The translations under genes were made by a program, and so were the position numbers. This document shows, one piece after another, positions 15,177-22,964 of a DNA stretch of 29,956 nt (within the stretch, counting starts at the first letter, position 1; each line of letters opens with the position of its first letter). The notes under the pieces are model-generated. The model was not told the origin of the DNA and ran no database searches. It was given only the letters and a program-made list of their open reading frames with translations. Origin of the DNA: BMS3ABIN04 sp965554225 (GTDB lineage Bacteria; Bacteroidota; Ignavibacteria; Ignavibacteriales; Melioribacteraceae); NCBI GenBank assembly GCA_965554225.1, contig CBEVZC010000026.1, forward strand, positions 1 through 29,956, read 5' to 3'.

Positions 15177-15683
15177 TTGATTTTTAAGTTGAAGAAAAAG
15201 AATATAAAAAAGAGAAAGAAGCAAATACCTGATATAAAATCTACGACTAATAATTTTTTCCTCAATATTATTATTTTTCTCCTCGCAGCTATTGTAATTT
15301 TTGTATCGTATTCACTATTTATTAAAATAACAGATCAATCGGTAAATAAAAATACGGAGGCTAAAAAACAGACTGCATCGGAGGTTATTCAGGTGGAAGT
15401 TCTAAATGGTTGCGGAGTAGCCGGGGTTGCAGATAGATTTACCGATTTTTTGCGAGAGCATAAATTTGATGTTGTAAATGTAGGAAATTATTTTACTTTT
15501 AATGTTGATGAAACAATTGTAGTTGATAGAATTGGGAATTTGGAAAATGCGAGAAAAGTTGCACGCTCGTTAGGTATTCAAAGAACCAATGTTGTACAGC
15601 AGCTGAATAATAATTATTTCCTTGATGTATCAATTATTATAGGAAAAGATTATTATAAACTTAAACCGATTAAAGAGGAATGA
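15177..15683 (+). CDS. Membrane protein with LytR C-terminal (LytR_C) domain
   Basis: 168 residues: a lysine-rich cytoplasmic N-terminus (KLKKKNIKKRKKQ), one transmembrane helix at about 27-49, and an external domain from ~68 (VIQVEVLNGCGVAGVADRFTDFLREHKFDVVNVGN...). The VLNGcGVxGvA pattern is the hallmark of the LytR_C domain, found alone or attached to LCP cell-wall enzymes. Here it stands alone without the LCP catalytic domain, so its own biochemical role is unknown. The TTG start at 15177 has no ribosome site and sits just behind a terminator; TTG 15189 is an in-frame alternative. rsfS follows after 3 bases. Confidence 0.78.
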   Translation: MIFKLKKKNIKKRKKQIPDIKSTTNNFFLNIIIFLLAAIVIFVSYSLFIKITDQSVNKNTEAKKQTASEVIQVEVLNGCGVAGVADRFTDFLREHKFDVVNVGNYFTFNVDETIVVDRIGNLENARKVARSLGIQRTNVVQQLNNNYFLDVSIIIGKDYYKLKPIKEE

Positions 15684-15686
15684 AAC

Positions 15687-16043
15687 TTGGCTTTTAATGA
15701 ATTTACCTCGGAAATATCCGAAATAATACTTTCTAAAAAAGGATATGATATTAAAGTGCTTGATCTTAGAAAGCTAACTGCTATAGCTGACTATTTCGTT
15801 ATCTGTTCTGCAGATTCTGATATTCAAGTAAAAAGTATTGCTGATGAAGTGAATGATGTCCTAAGGGAAAAGGGGATTAAATGCTTTCATAAAGAAGGTT
15901 ACAACGCCCTCAATTGGGTTTTGTTAGACTATTTTGATGTTGTTGTTCACGTTTTTAAAAAAGATGCCAGAGAGTTTTATAATTTGGAACGTCTCTGGGC
16001 TGATGCCCCCTTTAAAATTGTTGAAGATAAGTTGGAATTATAA
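15687..16043 (+). CDS. rsfS: Ribosomal silencing factor RsfS (Iojap family)
   Basis: A 118-residue factor that binds uL14 on the large ribosomal subunit and blocks subunit joining during starvation. The family signatures are clear: DIKVLDLRKLTAIADYFVICSADSDIQVKSIADEV in the N-terminal half and GYNALNWVLLDYFDVVVHVFKKDAREFYNLERLWADAP in the C-terminal half. The start is TTG 15687, preceded by AGAGGAA at 6 bases, within the end of the LytR_C gene, so the two are probably co-translated. Pairing of LytR_C-like and rsfS genes is an arrangement I recall from other bacteria, but I cannot verify it here. Confidence 0.95.
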   Translation: MAFNEFTSEISEIILSKKGYDIKVLDLRKLTAIADYFVICSADSDIQVKSIADEVNDVLREKGIKCFHKEGYNALNWVLLDYFDVVVHVFKKDAREFYNLERLWADAPFKIVEDKLEL

Positions 16044-16093
16044 TAGTGATATTTATATGAATTCGAATTAAAAATTTAATCCAAAGGTAAAGC

Positions 16094-17722
16094 TTGAAAA
16101 AGTATTTGTATAAAATATTTGATGCACTAAAAAATAGATTAAATTACTTAAACGATGTTGATATTATATTTAACGTCCCGCAAAGTTCCGAAAACGGTGA
16201 TTATTCAACTAATGCCGCAATGGTATTGGCAAAAAGACTTAAAAAATATCCGCGCAGTATTGCTCAAGATATAATTAACAATTTGGACTTTGATTCAAAT
16301 ATTATTAATAAAATTGAAATTGCCGGTCCAGGTTTTATTAACTTTTATTTCTCACATAAATTTGCAGCTTCGGTAATTAAGGAAATTCTTGCAGAAGACA
16401 GTAATTTTGGAAAGTTCGATAGTTTTAGTAATAAAAAAGCTATTGTTGAATTTGTATCGGCAAACCCAACGGGACCTCTAACGGTTGGGCATGGAAGAAA
16501 CGCCGTTCTTGGCGATACAATTGCAAACATGCTGGAATGGATAGGATATAAAGTTACCCGTGAATATTATTTTAACAATGCAGGCAGACAAATGCGCGTA
16601 CTGGGGGAATCGGTTAAAGCCCGTTATCTTGAATTACTAGGAAAGGAAATTGAGTTCCCGGAAGAATATTATCAAGGGAATTATATTAAGGATATTGCTG
16701 AAAAACTATTTGAAGAACATGGTAACAGTATTGAAAATGCCGATGCTGAAACAATATTTAAAGAAAAAGCGGAAGAAGAAATATTTTTAGATATTCAAAA
16801 TACATTGAAGAAATTAAATATAAAACTCGATAAATTTTTTAATGAAAAGTCTCTTTATGAAAATGGTAATATTGAAAGAGTTTTAAAAGTTTTTAAAGAG
16901 AAGAACCTTTCTTATGAGAAAGATGATGCTGTCTGGCTAAAACTTTCCGAACTTGGACAGGAACAGGATAAAGTTATTATTAAATCAACCGGAGAACCAA
17001 CATACAGATTACCTGATATTGCTTATCATGCTGTTAAGTTCGATAGGAAATATGATTTAATAGTTGATATTTTTGGCTCGGACCACAATGCAACATTTCC
17101 CGATGTACTTGCCGGTGTTGACGCTTTAGGATACAATAAGGAAAAAGTTAAAGTAATAATTCATCAGTTTGTTACAATAATGCAAAACGGTAAAGTTGTT
17201 AAAATGTCAACAAGAAAAGCGAACTTTATTACACTGGAAGAATTAATTGATGAGGTAGGAAAAGATGTGGTTCGTTATTTCTTTAATATGCGGAACTATT
17301 CGAGCCATATGAATTTTGATTTGGACCTGGCGAAAAAACATTCCGATGAGAATCCGGTATTTTATTTGCAATATGCTCACGCAAGAATTAGTTCGATATT
17401 GCGAATGACGAAGGAAGAAAATTTGCACAGTTCGGTTGAACATTTGGATTTATTAGAACATCCTTATGAACAAAGTTTATTAAAATATATTGCAAGGTTT
17501 CCGGAGGAAGTTTATTATGCCGCTGTAAATTATGAACCGCATAAAATTGCAAATTATTTGGAAAATCTTGCAGCGCAATTTCATAAGTTTTATACGGAAT
17601 GCAGAATTATAAGTTCTGGAAAAGATCTTGCCGAAGCTAGAATTGCACTAATAATTGCAGTACAGATAGTTTTAAGAAATGGTCTTGCTATACTTGGAGT
17701 GGAAGCACCGGATAAGATGTAA
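16094..17722 (+). CDS. argS: Arginyl-tRNA synthetase
   Basis: A 542-residue class I aminoacyl-tRNA synthetase charging tRNA-Arg. The N-terminal Add-1 domain (FNVPQSSENGDYSTNAAMVLAK) is followed by the catalytic Rossmann core with ANPTGPLTVGHGR, the HIGH-motif region (H133). The first histidine of HIGH is replaced by threonine. The KMSKS loop reads KMSTR (370-374). A C-terminal DALR anticodon-binding domain begins around residue 425 (NPVFYLQYAHARISSI) and ends in the usual GLAILGVEAPDKM. The TTG start is preceded by AAAGGTAA. The stop codon directly abuts the stop of the convergent comF. Confidence 0.96.
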   Translation: MKKYLYKIFDALKNRLNYLNDVDIIFNVPQSSENGDYSTNAAMVLAKRLKKYPRSIAQDIINNLDFDSNIINKIEIAGPGFINFYFSHKFAASVIKEILAEDSNFGKFDSFSNKKAIVEFVSANPTGPLTVGHGRNAVLGDTIANMLEWIGYKVTREYYFNNAGRQMRVLGESVKARYLELLGKEIEFPEEYYQGNYIKDIAEKLFEEHGNSIENADAETIFKEKAEEEIFLDIQNTLKKLNIKLDKFFNEKSLYENGNIERVLKVFKEKNLSYEKDDAVWLKLSELGQEQDKVIIKSTGEPTYRLPDIAYHAVKFDRKYDLIVDIFGSDHNATFPDVLAGVDALGYNKEKVKVIIHQFVTIMQNGKVVKMSTRKANFITLEELIDEVGKDVVRYFFNMRNYSSHMNFDLDLAKKHSDENPVFYLQYAHARISSILRMTKEENLHSSVEHLDLLEHPYEQSLLKYIARFPEEVYYAAVNYEPHKIANYLENLAAQFHKFYTECRIISSGKDLAEARIALIIAVQIVLRNGLAILGVEAPDKM

Positions 17723-18409
17723 TCAATCTGCAATTGCAGCAGAAAGAGCAAATACTTTTTCCGCACCGTTTTCTTTTAAAATCTTTCCACATTCACTTAC
17801 CGTAGCACCCGTTGTAATTACATCATCCAAAAGAATAATTCTAGACTCATTGATAAATTCTCTGTTTTTAAGTAAGAAAGCATTACGCATATTTTCTCTT
17901 CTCTCATCCATATTAAGTTTTGTCTGAGTTTGAGTGTATCTGCTTCTCCGAATAATATTCTGCTTCACGGGGATATTAAGTAAAGTCCCTATTCCCTTTG
18001 CTATGTAATAAGATTGGTTATAACCTCTTTCTGCTTTTTTTAATGAGTGTAATGGGATTGGAATAATAAAAGATGGTTGCCAAGATATTATTGTGTCTTT
18101 TAAATTTAGAGCAATTTGCCGTCCAATATAACTACCATTTCTAAATTTGTTATCATACTTAACCGAATGAATTAAATCTTGTATAGGTGTTCCCGTTTCA
18201 AAAACAAAAAGAGAAGTAAAATCATCAATATAATTATTTTTTTTGAACTTCCGGAAATATTCGTGTTCTAATCTTTCATTATCAGCAAATATAAGTTGAT
18301 CTTTACAATGGTTGCAAATTACTTTTTCATCTTGTGTAAGTTTAGTTCCGCAAGAAGCGCAAATTCTCGGTAAGATAAAATCGAAGATAGTTAGATAAAT
18401 ATTTCCCAA
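17723..18409 (-). CDS. comF: ComF-family phosphoribosyltransferase-like protein
   Basis: A 228-residue ComF/GntX-type protein, associated with DNA uptake in competent bacteria. A zinc-finger-like N-terminus has two CxxC pairs (C17/C20 and C32/C35) separated by a short loop. The rest is a type I phosphoribosyltransferase fold with the PRPP-binding loop RIILLDDVITTGATVSEC near residues 190-207 and the family segment IPIPLHSLKKAERGYNQS. The start is a TTG with no clear ribosome site. It is the last gene of the surE - VWA-like - hemerythrin - comF set, 18 bases after the hemerythrin stop. No other competence genes are in the window. Confidence 0.9.
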   Translation of the reverse strand: MGNIYLTIFDFILPRICASCGTKLTQDEKVICNHCKDQLIFADNERLEHEYFRKFKKNNYIDDFTSLFVFETGTPIQDLIHSVKYDNKFRNGSYIGRQIALNLKDTIISWQPSFIIPIPLHSLKKAERGYNQSYYIAKGIGTLLNIPVKQNIIRRSRYTQTQTKLNMDERRENMRNAFLLKNREFINESRIILLDDVITTGATVSECGKILKENGAEKVFALSAAIAD

Positions 18410-18427
18410 CTTATTATTCTGTTTTTT

Positions 18428-18835
18428 TTATTTTACACCTTTTTTCTTGAGGAATTCACCCAGTTTGTAATCTTTAAAATGCAAATGATTTTTAAACCAT
18501 CGCTCAAAAGATTCAAAAAACTCAGGTGAAATTTTAGGGTATTTCTTTTTCTGAATTTCTTCGTTAATTTTTTCGTATTTCCTTATTACTCTTTGGTGTT
18601 CAAGTTTATGAGAGAAATAACTTAAGTCATTGTATTGTTTCATTAATTTTTCTTCGGTATCAAAATGATCTCTTAAATCTTTTACAAATTCTTTCATCAG
18701 CTTTTTAATTTCTTTGTAATTATTTTTTTGAACTGCCATGAATAAGTTATTTATTATTGTGTTAGCATTTCTGTGCTGCGTGTCAATAATTTTTACATGA
18801 ACAGAATAGCTTTTGTGCCAGGGTAAAATTTTCAT
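18428..18835 (-). CDS. Bacteriohemerythrin
   Basis: A 135-residue four-helix-bundle non-heme diiron protein that reversibly binds O2. All seven canonical iron ligands are present at the spacing of single-domain bacterial hemerythrins: H21, H57, E61, H76, H80, H117 and D122, within DTQH, HFDTEE, HKLEH and HLHFKD. The N-terminal W-H residues (LPWHKSY) are also typical. I start it at ATG 18835 because GGAGA lies 5 bases upstream; an earlier in-frame TTG would add four residues across that site. Roles in O2 storage, delivery or sensing are known for the family; none can be picked here. Confidence 0.93.
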   Translation of the reverse strand: MKILPWHKSYSVHVKIIDTQHRNANTIINNLFMAVQKNNYKEIKKLMKEFVKDLRDHFDTEEKLMKQYNDLSYFSHKLEHQRVIRKYEKINEEIQKKKYPKISPEFFESFERWFKNHLHFKDYKLGEFLKKKGVK

Positions 18836-18840
18836 TTTTA

Positions 18841-18845
18841 TCTCC
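18841..18845 (-). promoter_or_regulatory. Ribosome binding site deciding the hemerythrin start
   Basis: On the minus strand this reads GGAGA, 5 bases before ATG 18835. It fixes that ATG rather than the TTG at 18847 as the start. Confidence 0.6.
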
Positions 18846-18898
18846 AAGAATTTATTTACAACAATAAAATATTCAATGAATACTAATCTGCAAAAGTA

Positions 18899-21037
18899 TT
18901 ATAACATACCATTTCGTTTTCTTATAAACCATTCAACTGCAAATAAAAAGATAATTCCATACAAAATCCAGCTTTTAGTCCATAATTTTACTTCACTGGA
19001 AACTATTTTTTCTTTAGTGTTTTTAGTTTTCAACTTAAGTAATTTATTAATAATACCATTTGTATTATTCAACATATAAAACTGACCGTTTGTATTTGAT
19101 GATAAGAGTAAAAGAAATGATTTATTCATTCTTGTGTTTACTAATTCAATGTTCACTTCACCAATATTAAATGATCCTTTAGCTTTACCGTCAAGTTTGT
19201 TTTTTACAATTGCTTGAGCGGTGTAGGTAAAATCTCCGGGTAAATTTGATTCGAATGAACCTTCGTACAAACCGCTTCCGATTGAGTTTAACTGTAAATT
19301 ATATTTTTCGGAATTATGAAAAATTGTTACATCAACCGAAGCATCTTCGATCGGTGCCAAAGTTGCATCATAAACTTGTGCAGAGAAAGAAATATTTTCT
19401 CCTAATGAGTAAAACCGCCTTGATGTTTTAATGCTAAATTGTTTCTGTTTTTGGTTCAAGCTTAACCATTTTACCGTATTGGTCAAAAAATTGTCAAACA
19501 GATTGGAATTTTTATCTGCTAATTGTAACTTCCATTTCCAAATATCTTTACAGAGAAGCGAGAATGATCTTGAATTACCTACGATTTGCGATATGATTAG
19601 AGGTTTACTAATACGGACATTATTAAGCTTGATGTCTGCTAAAATTTTAGCGCCAACTTTTGCAGTGAGATTTGTATTTAAAATTTTAATAGGAGGAAGC
19701 ATGTTCCATTGTTCAACCGGATTAACCGCATTATTTTTAAATACCGGATTATTATTATCCAAAATAGAGGGCTGGGCATTCTGATATCTTTTTGAAATTA
19801 TTTTATAATTAAAATTTAAATAGTCACTAAAATTTCTTAGCTTATTATAATCTGTTCCGGAAGCTAAGGAAATGAAATATGGCTTATGTTTTTTACCTAT
19901 TGCGTTCCTGATCTTACTTATTAAACCGGAAGGCGAACTTTTAGCCGGAAAACCAATAAGCATTAAAACATCGGCTGAATCAATAAGCTGAGTGTTGTTC
20001 TGCTTCCTTGCAAATTTATTCTTTGATATTTGTACAATAGAATTTATTTCAAACTCTTTCTTATTTTTCAAAGTGTTCTCAATAAAAGCAAGGTCTTCTG
20101 AAGGACTGCCGGAGATGATAAGAACTTTTAACTTACTTTTTAGAATATCTATATAGAATACTTTTCTGTTATTCTTATAAGACTCCTCACCTTTAAGTTT
20201 ACTTACGGAAACGCTAAGTCTCTGCTCGCCGGACGATTTGGAAATATAATCAAAAGTTACACTGCTGAAATTATTTGAATTTAACTTGACGCTTTTCCGG
20301 GTAGTGAAAGAAGAATTATCTTTCAGTGTTACAACAACACCTTTGCCCGGATAACCGTTGCCTGTTAAGAAGACCTTTATTTTAGTCGGTCTGTTTGTAT
20401 AAATATAACGGTTAAAAAGAATTTTACTTATTAAAATATCTTTTACCTTGCTTGTGTCTCCTACACCAACAGCAAAAATCGGAATGCCGAGTTTTTCGAA
20501 TTTGACAATTGGATCTTCACCTTTTGTAATTATTCCGTCGGAAATTACAGTAACGGAAGATACTTTATCTTTACTCTTTTCCACTTTGTCATAAATTTGT
20601 GAAAAATCGGTTGTTAAAGCATGGAAATTCAGTTCGTTTAAGCTATCGGGTGGTAATTTCCTAAAAGTGGAACCGAAGCTAAAGAGCTGGGCGTTTATAT
20701 CCGCAGAAGTTAATTTATGAATAAGATTCTCAATAAAAATTCTTTTTTTTAATGAGTCCTTAAAAGCTACCGATTCCGAATTATCAACAAAAATTAAACT
20801 ATTTGGTTCTTTAACTATTCCTTTTCTTAAATAAACGGACGGTTCAAAAAGCAGTAGCAATATTAATAATAAAATTACGGAGCGTAGAAAAATTAACAAG
20901 AAGGTTAAAACCTTCGATACTTTCGGCAGAGTGAATTTATAGATAAAAAATGTAAATAAAACAGTTAACAATAAACTTAGAATTATTGTTAATGGTGATG
21001 TTGAAATTGAAATACTAATATTATGAAGATCAGGCAT
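18899..21037 (-). CDS. Large VWA-like integral membrane protein
   Basis: 712 residues, with two transmembrane helices near the N-terminus (~15-35 and 43-64) and one near the C-terminus (~688-705). From residue 80 a von Willebrand A-like region starts with the metal-site motif D85-N-S87-E-S89 (DxSxS) and continues with VTVISDGIITKGEDP (~165). A beta-rich domain follows, then a Rossmann or amidotransferase-like region (~310-400, LKVLIISGSPSEDLAFIENTLK), and an Ig-like domain around 545-630 before the last helix. The overall plan matches poorly characterised VWA/glutamine-amidotransferase-like membrane proteins common in Bacteroidetes-type genomes. It starts 4 bases after surE. Function unknown. 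Confidence 0.8.
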   Translation of the reverse strand: MPDLHNISISISTSPLTIILSLLLTVLFTFFIYKFTLPKVSKVLTFLLIFLRSVILLLILLLLFEPSVYLRKGIVKEPNSLIFVDNSESVAFKDSLKKRIFIENLIHKLTSADINAQLFSFGSTFRKLPPDSLNELNFHALTTDFSQIYDKVEKSKDKVSSVTVISDGIITKGEDPIVKFEKLGIPIFAVGVGDTSKVKDILISKILFNRYIYTNRPTKIKVFLTGNGYPGKGVVVTLKDNSSFTTRKSVKLNSNNFSSVTFDYISKSSGEQRLSVSVSKLKGEESYKNNRKVFYIDILKSKLKVLIISGSPSEDLAFIENTLKNKKEFEINSIVQISKNKFARKQNNTQLIDSADVLMLIGFPAKSSPSGLISKIRNAIGKKHKPYFISLASGTDYNKLRNFSDYLNFNYKIISKRYQNAQPSILDNNNPVFKNNAVNPVEQWNMLPPIKILNTNLTAKVGAKILADIKLNNVRISKPLIISQIVGNSRSFSLLCKDIWKWKLQLADKNSNLFDNFLTNTVKWLSLNQKQKQFSIKTSRRFYSLGENISFSAQVYDATLAPIEDASVDVTIFHNSEKYNLQLNSIGSGLYEGSFESNLPGDFTYTAQAIVKNKLDGKAKGSFNIGEVNIELVNTRMNKSFLLLLSSNTNGQFYMLNNTNGIINKLLKLKTKNTKEKIVSSEVKLWTKSWILYGIIFLFAVEWFIRKRNGML

Positions 21038-21041
21038 AATA

Positions 21042-21845
21042 TTATTTTTCTGTTTTAATAATATTGTTATCCGATACCTTACTCAAATCCCATTGCTTCA
21101 TGTTCTCGTAAGCTCGGTAATCGGTTAAATCGAAATGAACTGGAGTTAGAGCAACATAATTATTTTTAACCGCAAAATGATCTTGGGAAAGATTGTTGTC
21201 ATTCTCAATAAGTTTCCCGGTAAGCCAAAAATACTTTTTGCCAAAGGGATCAATTCGTTCTTCATATACGTCGTCCCACTTGGTTTTACCTTGCATAGTA
21301 GGAAGAATACCTAATATTTCTTCTTCAGGTAAATCCGGAATGTTAACGTTTAATAACGTCCCCGTCGGCAGTCCGTTTTCTAAAACCAACTTTGTTATTT
21401 CCCTTGATACTTTGCCGGCATAATCAAAATGCTGAGGATTATGGCTTGCGATTGAAACAGCAATTGCCGGAACATCCATAATTGCAGCTTCCCTGGCGGC
21501 AGATACTGTCCCGGAGTAAACAATATTAATTGCAGTATTTGATCCGTGGTTAATACCCGAGACAACAATATCCGGTTTTTCCTTAAGAATGTTTTTTATA
21601 CCCATTTTAACGCAATCTGCCGGAGTTCCCTCAACCGCATATCCATAAAAGCTGCCGTTATTTTTGTATTCAGTTACCCTTAGCGGTACTTTCATTGTAA
21701 TTGCATGTCCAACAGCGCTTTGCTCGGTTAGTGGAGCTACGACCAGTACATGACCTAATTGCTTAAGATATTTTACTAAAACATGAAGTCCGTGCGATTC
21801 TATTCCGTCATCATTACTAACTAATATTTTAATTATTTTTTCCAT
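21042..21845 (-). CDS. surE: 5'/3'-nucleotidase SurE
   Basis: A 267-residue metal-dependent survival protein that dephosphorylates nucleoside monophosphates and can act on short polyphosphate. The active-site motifs are ILVSNDDGIESHGL (D12, D13), VAPLTEQSAVGHAIT and DIVVSGINHGSNTAINIVYSGTVSAAREA. Its length is normal. The start is an ATG, with only weak ribosome-site character, after a 226-base divergent intergenic region that probably carries its promoter. It heads the minus-strand set and ends 4 bases before the VWA-like gene. Confidence 0.96.
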   Translation of the reverse strand: MEKIIKILVSNDDGIESHGLHVLVKYLKQLGHVLVVAPLTEQSAVGHAITMKVPLRVTEYKNNGSFYGYAVEGTPADCVKMGIKNILKEKPDIVVSGINHGSNTAINIVYSGTVSAAREAAIMDVPAIAVSIASHNPQHFDYAGKVSREITKLVLENGLPTGTLLNVNIPDLPEEEILGILPTMQGKTKWDDVYEERIDPFGKKYFWLTGKLIENDNNLSQDHFAVKNNYVALTPVHFDLTDYRAYENMKQWDLSKVSDNNIIKTEK

Positions 21846-22071
21846 TTTTTTGCTTTATTAATTATTTAGTTCGTGAACCAAAATATACTAAACTACTTGA
21901 TTATTCTTTGAAATTGAATAGAATTATTATTAGTCAATTATTATTGGTTTTTGTACATATTTGTTCTTGGAGAAACATTTTAAGATCTATTAAATTAACA
22001 CTTATGAAGCATGTAATTTCTTGCTAAAAATAATTATATTTCTATTTACACAAAATTCAATTCCATAACTC
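21846..22071. other. Divergent intergenic region between surE and a secreted-protein gene
   Basis: 226 A+T-rich bases, the longest gene-free stretch here. It must hold the promoters of both flanking transcripts, but no -35/-10 pair is convincing. TATATT on the minus strand (21882-21887) is a possible -10 for surE. A two-unit tandem direct repeat with a 14-base period (AATTATTATTAG at 21922 and AATTATTATTGG at 21936) lies in the middle and could be an operator. No RNA gene or hairpin terminator is seen. Confidence 0.4.
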
Positions 22072-22911
22072 ATGAAAACTCTTACAGTATTTTTTATTTT
22101 ATATATTTTTAACATTGCTTCTCTTGGACAAGTAACTGATAGTTTAGGTGAAAACGTTGACGTATTTTTGATTGATGCCTACGTAACACCTGAACTTCCT
22201 CATTCATTTGTACTGTCATTCTTTACAAGCGATAGCGTAACCTCCGTGCTAATATTAAATAAAAAATATAAGTTTGATGTATCCAAAATTTTAAGCGAAG
22301 ATCATAAGATTAAAGTTAACCTTACAAAATATCATTTTGATTCCACACACGTACCGTTTTACATGATTGTAAAAGATAAAAACAATCGGTCTTATAAAAG
22401 TGAAGTTTATGACCTGGAATTTCCTTACAAGACTAAGCTTGAAATGAAGAAGACAACCAACGCTTTTGTGGAACTGTGTCTGGGAAGTTTGCTGTATTTA
22501 GCACCTACTCCGGCTGTTGCGATTATTAATGGTGATACATACTTTGAGTTGACAAAGGATTTACCGGTTCTGACTTATTACTCCAGTGGATATAACTATC
22601 CGACAGCATATTTTTCATTAGGGTACTCTCATATTTTTAATGCCCCGATTAAAAACATTTTAAGAATTAACTATGAAAAATTGTTTCGAATAAGTGGATT
22701 GGAATTCATTTCCACCGGAATTGGTGTATACACGGATTTCCGTGGGCACAACGGGTTTTCCCCGCAATTAAAGGTAGGTTTGTTCAAGTTCTATGATGTC
22801 TTTACTGTTTACGCTTCTTACCGTTATAATTTTCAACCGGTCGAACAATTAAATGATTTTCATGAAATATCAGTAGGATTGTTTGCCTCGTTTTTCTCGG
22901 TAAATTTTTAA
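22072..22911 (+). CDS. Secreted protein, probable small outer-membrane beta-barrel
   Basis: 279 residues, not recognised by name. The N-terminal Sec signal peptide (~1-20) ends SLGQ. Residues ~27-125 look like an Ig-like beta domain (HSFVLSFFTSDSVTSVLI, KIKVNLTKYHF). From ~130 there are alternating strands: TAYFSLGYSHIF, NILRINYEKLF, EFISTGIGVYTDF, LKVGLFKFYDVF, FTVYASYRYNF and, at the end, EISVGLFASFFSVNF. The final phenylalanine after an alternating strand is the classic signature for BAM-assembled outer-membrane barrels. It is transcribed away from surE, with an ATG that has no evident ribosome site. Function unknown. Confidence 0.72.
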   Translation: MKTLTVFFILYIFNIASLGQVTDSLGENVDVFLIDAYVTPELPHSFVLSFFTSDSVTSVLILNKKYKFDVSKILSEDHKIKVNLTKYHFDSTHVPFYMIVKDKNNRSYKSEVYDLEFPYKTKLEMKKTTNAFVELCLGSLLYLAPTPAVAIINGDTYFELTKDLPVLTYYSSGYNYPTAYFSLGYSHIFNAPIKNILRINYEKLFRISGLEFISTGIGVYTDFRGHNGFSPQLKVGLFKFYDVFTVYASYRYNFQPVEQLNDFHEISVGLFASFFSVNF

Positions 22912-22964
22912 TATTATATTGAAAAAAATAAGTTACGGTTACTAATAAATATTTTACATATTAA

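Noticed and set aside
17728..17739. Palindrome CTGCAATTGCAG at the end of comF
   Set aside because: It has no loop and only a 4-bp stem if folded; it lies in coding sequence and is likely incidental, not a terminator for argS.
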